DNA of 64,000 nt from Datisca glomerata (Eukaryota; Streptophyta; Magnoliopsida; Cucurbitales; Datiscaceae), in assembly GCA_003255025.1 (NCBI GenBank), contig QANY01013200.1:372001-436000 (forward strand), read 5' to 3'. Every line of letters begins with the position of its first letter. The first letter of the stretch is position 1. Positions 58,070 through 64,000 of the stretch are shown piece after piece. Below the pieces are notes generated by a model that saw only the letters and a program-made list of their open reading frames with translations, did no database searches and was not told the DNA's origin. The position numbers and the translations under genes are program-made.

Positions 58070-58153
58070 GTGAGCGTTAGCATGCCAACAAGGGCCACAC
58101 CAGACAGCAGTGAAATAGAATATTGCAGGCAAGGAAGGAATCATATGTAACAA
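58070..58153 (-). pseudogene. o-type thioredoxin, captured fragment with WCGPC
   Basis: On the - strand the frame reads IPSLPAIFYFTAVWCGPC, with the active-site codons at 58102-58088. SLP-x-x-FYFTA-x-WCGPC is the signature of mitochondrial thioredoxin o, which reduces protein disulfides. The residues after the active site do not follow the family (W-H-A-N instead of R/K-x-I-x-P), so the exon ends or breaks there. The remainder of the fold is absent. Other thioredoxins have FWA rather than FTA, which favours type o. Confidence 0.65.
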
Positions 58154-59484
58154 TAAAATTTTATCAAAAAAGAAGCATAAGTGAGCATCTAAGACTATAG
58201 AGGGAAAGATGATAAACCTTCAACTTTACTAAGTGAACTTTTGAACTCTTCTTCTAGCTTAATCAAAACAGTACTTTTGACTTGAAAGCAAATCATTAGA
58301 ATATTACATGCATAGGAAGATGAAGAAATGAAAATTTTAAAACCAAAGCTTTATGTTAAGGACATAAATCTTTAAAACCACTAGTTGTACCAGCAACAAA
58401 TGCATACCCCATTACCAAAAAATGATAACCACAAGATTTGGGAGATTAGTAAACTCTAAATTAGAACCCAAAGAACCATAACTAACTCATTTATCAAAAT
58501 AACACAAGGGCAAAGAAACTGAACTTCAAGCATAGAGAGCTACGAGAGAGAATCTACAATAGAGAGTTGGGAGAGTTGCAAGAGAGACATGCAATAGAGG
58601 TTCAGAAAAAGCTTTGCTTCACAAAGAGAGAGGTTCAGAGTATTCTTCATTGCAGTAAAAGCACCTCCAAATCACCTCCAAAGCATCTCAAAAGCAACCT
58701 GGAAATCCTTCTGAATAACATAAAAAACCAAACAAAAATCACAAAACATAACAACCAGACAGACCTCATAAAAACATAAAAACCATACAAAAATCACCAA
58801 AATCATACACGAATTTAAGATTACTCCTAGCAGAAAAGGGGAAGTCCTCGAAAAGCTTGTACACGAATATGCATAATCAGATAAAAGAAGGGAGAATATA
58901 AAGCTTATACATAAAGATTAGAATTAGGGATTTACCTCTGAGAAGCTAAGATTGGGAGGAGTTCGCCTTGGTAAACGAAAATCACAGAGCTTAGAAAGAG
59001 AGCTGAGATAAAGAGCTTCGAGAGAGAGCCATCAGCGAGACAGATCTGGGAAAAGCTGAGAAAGGTAGCTACGCAAGAGAGCTCAGAGAAAGAGCTACGA
59101 GAGAGAATCTACAATAGAGCTTTGAAAGAGAGAGCTGTAGAGAGGCTGTGAGCTTCGTCACCAAGAGAGCTTCACCTCACGAAGAGAATGCTCTGTGAGC
59201 TTTGTCACAAAGAGAGCTCTCTATCAGCTTCATTGTCGAGAGAGTGAGGGTTGAAGAGACAGGCGCTGTGAGAGATTGATTGTTGTTCAATTTCTTTTAG
59301 TTTAATTAGGCGGGTATGAGATTTTCATTCCCCGCCCTTTCCCAGCCCCCAACTTTTATAGAAACCAACTACACTTTGCATGGGGAGAACGAACACAAAA
59401 GTTAGGGTGCATTCCTTTGAGAAATGTTTCTGAATTTTCTATATTGTGGACAAAACTCAATATCCTCTGTAATTTTGTCCTACT
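58154..59484 (-). other. purine-rich, leader-like region (CT-rich on the - strand)
   Basis: From 58530 to 59280 the + strand is full of GAGAGAGCT runs, so the - strand is CT-rich like a plant 5' leader placed upstream of the thioredoxin piece. A 28-bp direct repeat GAGCTACGAGAGAGAATCTA plus eight bases occurs at 58537-58564 and 59092-59119. No gene is recognised. Confidence 0.4.
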
Positions 59485-59570
59485 CACTACAAGAATTAGG
59501 TGCTTTAATAGCACTCAATGACCGTGTTTTACATTAAAATGTAATGAAAAGTGCACGCAACCAAGATTGG
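59485..59570 (+). mobile_element. CACTA terminus, truncated
   Basis: CACTACAAGAATTAGGTGC starts at 59485, followed by TAATAGCACTCAATGACCG and GTGTTTTACATTAAAATG. It reads as a left end with its body to the right, but similarity to CACTA subterminal repeats fades within 100 bases, near the second copia element. Confidence 0.5.
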
Positions 59571-60486
59571 AAAAGCCAGAGAGGGCCCCCCAGTACCACT
59601 TACGTGATTATAAATCATAACAGAATAGGATTTATACAAATGCCCAAAATGTGGGACCAAAGCTAGGACTCAAGATGAGCCAAGGGTAAAAAATCTCTAT
59701 CTAATATGAGAACTGAATATTTGGCCTCTGCTTTAAGGAAGGCAAAATAGTGAAATTGAGAGGAATATTTAGAAAGTTATACTCAATATCAGAAGGTGAG
59801 GATGGTTAAGTTTTCCTAATCTCCTCGCTAGTAAGGATAAATAAGTCAGCTAGCTAACTTCAAACTCTATTAGAGCCATCAAACTACAGGAAAACAAAAA
59901 ATGCATTCAAACATACTAACCAGAAGCAAAGTGCATCAAATATCAAATTACAGTCACTAGAAAGTACATGGCTAAAAACCTAAATAGCTTCATATATACA
60001 TGCTTCTCCAAGATAGTCTTCCAAAGAGTTTAGAACCTTAACCACGTGATTATTCCATTTAGGCGGACATGTCAGCCAATAATGGAGGAGGCACGAACAT
60101 GTCTAAGAACTCCATCCAAGCCTTCATCAAGAAATAGTTTTTAGTCACCAAAAAGTGGGTAGTAGGAAAAACTAAAAGATGAAGGAGAGGTCCCAATGGT
60201 AGCTCGAGGAAGATGAAACTGATTGAGAGATGAGATTGGTGGTTCTGTACTGTAAAATTAGTGCTCACCCACCTCGCAGCTGAGCAACTAAATATATTAA
60301 CCATAAAAGGAGAGTTTGTTACAAGAGAAATGATTATAAAAGATTGCCAAAAGGAGCATGAGAGAATTACAAAGGTTAACAACCAATCACAACTAAGAAT
60401 GTCTAACTAACTCTTGTTGCAGTAATCGGTGCTGACATTGCAGTTTAAAAGGAAGACAACTGAGGTGGTTGAATAGGTAGATTAAC
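59571..60486 (-). other. region holding the copia-2 3' LTR, left border unknown
   Basis: The right edge of the LTR is defined by the polypurine tract (next feature). The left edge cannot be set because the partner LTR is outside the window. A 107-codon - strand frame at 60382-60059 falls within this LTR-like sequence and is not taken as a gene. Confidence 0.4.
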
Positions 60487-60606
60487 ATCCCCCCTCAAGC
60501 TCAATGGGGTGTTAACCACATTGAGCTTGTCCTTGAAGAAGAGGAATTGAGAGCCTGAGAGGGGTTTGGTGAAGATGTCAGTAATCTGTTCTGTAGAGGG
60601 GACATA

Positions 60607-61465
60607 CTATATTAAGAGTTGCTTGGCCAGGACCTTATCTCTGATGAAGTGAACATCCATTTCGATGTGTTTGGTTCTGGCATGTTGAATAGGGTTGGAA
60701 GCCATGGAAGAAACACCTTGATTATCACACCAGAGCACTAGGGGAGAGGAGACAGTGATATGGAGCTCACTAAGAAGAGATTGAAGCCAAGTTATCTCAG
60801 AAGAAGTATGAGAAAGGTCTATACTCACTTTTAGTGCTTGAGCGTGCTACAACTTGATGCTTCTTGGAGGACCAAGAAACCGGGTTGTCCCCAACATAGA
60901 TTGTATACCCCCTGATAGATTTTCTGTCATCAATGCTCCCATCCCAGTCTGTGACAGAAAATGATGTGATAGTGTACTGGGATGTTGGTTTGAGTAGAAA
61001 CCCTTCATTAGTTATTCCTTTTAGGTACCTTAGGATGCGTTTGCAAGCCTACCAGTGAATGGTGGTGGGTTTGTGTATAAATTGATTGAGTTTGCTGACA
61101 GCAAACTGTATATCACGTATGCTTATCGTGGCATACTGTAAGGCTCCCAAGATACTCCTAAATAGTGTTATATAAAAAAATAACTTTCATTCATTAACCG
61201 AAAGGTTGATGGATGGAGAAGTTGGTGTAGAACAAGCCTTAGCAGTAGTAAGAAAGGCTTTCTGTAGCAGATCCCGAATGTAATTGGACTAAGATAAATG
61301 TAACCCAATAGAGGATGAAACCACTACAATACCAAGGAAGTTATATATTTGGCCCATGTCCTTTAGAGAGAACGTAGTATGAAGATCAGTGATGAGATGC
61401 TCAATAAACCTGTCAGCATTACCAGTGACTAGGATGTCATCCACGTAGACTAGGATGTAGATCAG
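60607..61465 (-). pseudogene. copia-2 RT C-terminal part and RNase H
   Basis: After a stop at 61465-61463 the - strand continues with LVYVDDILVTGN (catalytic YVDD kept), KDMGQIYNFLGI, LRYLKGITNEGF and DDRKSIRGYTIYVGDNPVSW. The RNase H end is HTSSEITWLQSLL, LWCDNQG and HARTKHIEMDVHFIRDKV (60828-60607). The family W-A/C-R-STS is altered, and there are several stops. Confidence 0.85.
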
Positions 61466-61912
61466 TCAATTGCGTTGATGTAGAACAAAAAGTGAAGTGT
61501 CTGAGTGAGTGGATGTAAAACCTATGTGAACAAGGGAGGACTTTAGTTTGTCATACCATGCTCGAGGTGCTTGCTTAATCCCATAGAGGGCTTTTCTTAG
61601 TTGACAAACATGATGAGGTTTATTAGGATCAATGAAGCCCTCAGGTTGACTCATGAACACAGTTTCCTGTAGCCAGCCGTTTAGAAACGCATTGTTGACA
61701 TCAAGTTGTCGCACTTGCCATTTGTGAGTCAATGCTATTGTCAGAACTATTTTGATGGTGACAGGCTTTATAACATGACTAAACGTCTCAGAATAGTCTA
61801 TCCTGAGAGTTTGGTGAAACCCCTTCACCACAAGACGAGATTTGTGCCTCTGCATAGTGCCATTTGGGTGGAATATCAGCTTAAATACCCATTCGTTGCC
61901 AACTAGATGCAT
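61466..61912 (-). pseudogene. copia-2 reverse transcriptase N-terminal part
   Basis: Open for 148 codons: NEWVFKLIFHPNG, RLVVKGFHQTLRIDYSETFS, VRQLDVNNAFLNGWLQE and LRKALYGIKQAPRAWYDKL. These are the copia RT blocks up to the palm. There is a stop at 61463, just ahead of the catalytic YVDD. Confidence 0.88.
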
Positions 61913-62289
61913 GTTAGGTTGGTGTGGGACAAGCTCCTAGGTATTATTCTAAAGAAGAACATCAAACTCAGATTGTGTAGCTTGTTTCAATGTAGGTGAG
62001 GATAGAGCTTCCTTAACAGTGGTCGGTTCTGTAGTGGAAAGAGAATCAAAATAGCTTGCAGAATAGGACTTAGGCTTATATTCCAGCTTTGAATCTGGTA
62101 ACTATACGATGAACATTTAAAGTGGGTGACGGTGAAGTATGTAAAGATAAAGTTGGTGTAGATGGAGAGGAGGAGGATGAAATGGATAGATTACTTAGTG
62201 GAGAAGCTGATGAGTGCCTGGGAGAACATATGCCATAACATGGGCATAGTGTTGCTGGTGAAGCAATGTTTCTAGCAACAGGGAAGACA
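61913..62289 (-). other. copia-2 spacer between integrase and RT
   Basis: Ser/Pro/Thr-rich sequence, as usual between these domains. No open frame of note and no motif. Confidence 0.5.
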
Positions 62290-63240
62290 AATCAGGTAGG
62301 AGGATTATAAGGTTGGACAAATTTAGAGGGTGAATGGGACATAAAGCCAGAGGTAAAGGCGAACATAGATTCGTTAAAGATGACATTCCTGGCAGTATAG
62401 ACTCTGCCAGAGGAGTGGAGACACATGTAACCTTTATGCCGAGGAGAGTAACCAATAAAGGCACGTAGATCCGAACTAAAATCAATTTGACCTCTATGGT
62501 CTAAGATGTGGGAAGCATTCCCAAAAACCTTAAGAAAGGAGTAGTCTGGGGTGGGGAGTTTAGGAGATTTGTGGTGCAGAATGGGTGTGGGTAATCTGTT
62601 AATCAGAAAGGAAGCTGTAGTGGTAGCTTCCCACCAAAAGGTGAAGGGCATGGAAGCTTGGGAGAGTAGTGTGGAAGCAGTTTGTAGGATGTATTTGTGT
62701 TTTCTCTCAGCCCTACCATTTTGGTTGTGTGAATGGGGGCAAGAGTGTCGAAATAGGACTCCTTCGTTGTCAAGATACTTCTAAAAACTTCGAAACTCCC
62801 CACCTTAGTCTGACTGAACTACCCTGATGGGCAAGCCAAGTTATTTTTCCACCATTTTTTTAAGTAGAAGAAGGTAGGTAGGGCATCAAACTTTATCCTT
62901 AAGGGGTATACCCATGTAAACCTAGTGAAGTCATCAAGAAAGTGAATGTAATATTTGTACCCAAAGTTAGAAGTAATGGAGGCTAGACCCCAAAGATATG
63001 TGTGGATAAGCTGAAGTGGTTGGGTACATCTGGTTGAGATAGTAGGATAGTGTTGAACATGACTTTTCCCTTTGATACAAGAGTCACATAATTGTAGCTT
63101 TTGGGGGTTATGCTTAATATTGGCCAATTTTAAGGTGGCAAAGGTGAATTTGGATGAGGGGTGTCCAAGTCGATAGTGCCAAGTTTGAATATCATTACGT
63201 AGTACATCACTCAAATAAGAGATAAGAGGAGAAACTTTTG
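62290..63240 (-). pseudogene. copia-2 integrase
   Basis: The HHCC part is present (WHYRLGHPS ... LCDSCIKGKS). In the core the expected HTD reads HTYLWG, so the first catalytic aspartate is tyrosine. A stop follows the second aspartate (VVQSD, stop, GGEF), then NQNGRAERKH keeps the glutamate. The C-terminal part is at 62651-62292 (FGNASHILDHRGQIDFSSDL, AFIGYSPRHKGY). It cannot encode an active enzyme. Confidence 0.85.
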
Positions 63241-63640
63241 TATTAGATGTAGTAATTACATGACACCTTGGACCATGTTTATAGACATCAGACTCCTTAG
63301 AATTTACTATGGAAACAATAGGACTAGGACATTAGGACTCAAGACTGAAAGAAAACACACTTTTATTGACCCTAGACTTAGACAGCAGACCAGAAGTGGA
63401 TAAAAGAGGATGACCATGTGGTGCTAGAAAGATATTGCAAGAGACAGCAGCAACATGCCATTTCCTCAGCAAGAAGTGCTCATACACACCGTCCTTAAGC
63501 TTCCCGTGGAGAAGAGTAATCCCTGTTACTAGGTCATTTACAAGATAATATATGGAAAAGAAAAGCACATAGAAAGGGTTATCTTGTGTTAGTCTAGAAA
63601 TGCTAATCAAATTTTTAGTTATGGCTGGTACCCTAAGTAA

Positions 63641-63901
63641 TTAAAGTAGTTTAAGGAGATAAGGGATGGAATTGAGGAGGGTAGAGCCAACATGACTTAT
63701 TGAGAGAGCCTTACCATTTCCCACTGTCAACTTTTCATGTCCTTGATAGTCACTCGCCACACTGAGGTTCCCAATGTCTATAGTAATGTGATTAGTTGTC
63801 CCACTGTCTGCATGCCAGGATGAATCAGTGATTGACTCTAGAACAGCAACAAAGGCACCTGGATTGAAGCTATGTGTTCCAAACTTAGGACTCTGAGGCA
63901 A
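63641..63901 (-). pseudogene. copia-2 aspartic protease
   Basis: SSWHADSGTTNHIT holds the DSG active site intact, followed by LTVGNGKALSISHVGSTLL, a hallmark of copia proteases. Open for 86 codons. The link to GAG-pre-integrase (about 63610-63240) is broken by stops. Confidence 0.85.
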
Positions 63902-63956
63902 GGTGGGAGTGAAGTTTAGAGAGGCGCCCTGAAACGTTTTATCAAACCTATACCAG

Positions 63957-63998
63957 CAAGCAGTTGCAGTATGACCTGGTTTAGTGCAGACTTGACAT
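63957..63998 (-). pseudogene. copia-2 gag zinc knuckle
   Basis: CQVCTKPGHTATAC is a complete C-x2-C-x4-H-x4-C knuckle at the window edge. The rest of gag and the 5' LTR lie beyond 64000. Confidence 0.85.
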
Positions 63999-64000
63999 AT

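Larger units (their letters stand above)
60487..64000 (-). mobile_element. second Ty1/copia retrotransposon, 5' part outside window
   Basis: On the - strand: CCHC knuckle, protease, integrase, RT and RNase H, ending at a polypurine tract GCTTGAGGGGGGATG next to the LTR start TGTTAAT (60487). Every domain has stops or frameshifts, so it is older than copia-1. The motifs differ clearly from copia-1, so it is a different lineage. Confidence 0.88.

Noticed and set aside
60059..60382. 107-codon - strand frame
   Set aside because: Falls in the probable copia-2 LTR and has no protein motif.
1..64000. tRNA, rRNA and CRISPR features
   Set aside because: No cloverleaf with conserved B box, no rRNA stretch and no regularly spaced direct-repeat array was seen. 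The short tandem repeats have no spacers.

Overview
The window is nuclear DNA of a flowering plant, most likely a eudicot. The evidence is one intron-rich AP2 transcription factor gene with a nine-base micro-exon, Ty1/copia and Ty3/gypsy retrotransposons with tRNA-Met primer sites, a plant-type LINE, CACTA transposon ends, an endogenous caulimovirid, and AT-rich spacers. The species cannot be named from the sequence.

Only one gene looks intact: a WRINKLED-like double-AP2 gene on the + strand (25175-29290, eight coding exons, 357 codons). The rest is repeats and broken gene pieces.

Layout. 1-3.2 kb: AT-rich, one doubtful terminal exon. 3.2-3.8 kb: right end of a CACTA element. 5.6-7.75 kb: a 2.1-kb LTR (- strand) inserted into a Ty3/gypsy reverse transcriptase gene, whose protease lies at 8.2-8.5 kb. 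8.56-9.5 kb: gypsy LTR debris (+). 10.1-23.0 kb: endogenous pararetrovirus (Caulimoviridae), with one roughly genome-length decayed copy on the - strand (10.1-17.8 kb) followed by alternating inverted partial copies (17.8-23.0 kb). 23.0-29.3 kb: upstream region and WRI-like gene. 29.6-34.07 kb: decayed LINE (+), with a separate LINE RNase H tail and A-tract at 41.9-42.6 kb.

34.07-48.75 kb is a mosaic of CACTA-type ends and fragments of unrelated host genes: aspartokinase-homoserine dehydrogenase, a PRT1-like ZZ exon, a CACTA transposase N-terminus, an SH3P1-like BAR gene and a TWD40-like TPLATE-complex gene. Introns are still present, so the pieces were captured as DNA, not as cDNA. 49.07-52.80 kb is an almost complete Ty1/copia element (-) with two 230-bp LTRs and a perfect GTAAC target duplication, but an internal deletion. 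53.8-59.5 kb holds another CACTA end and - strand pieces of a GH17 glucanase and an o-type thioredoxin. 60.0-64.0 kb is a second Ty1/copia element (-) running off the right edge.

The most unusual signal is the recurrent capture of host exons beside CACTA ends, including two related 3'-terminal blocks (40.96-41.32 and 48.42-48.75 kb) and CT-rich leader-like stretches about 0.3 kb inside three left ends. The second is the head-to-head, repeated arrangement of the pararetrovirus pieces.
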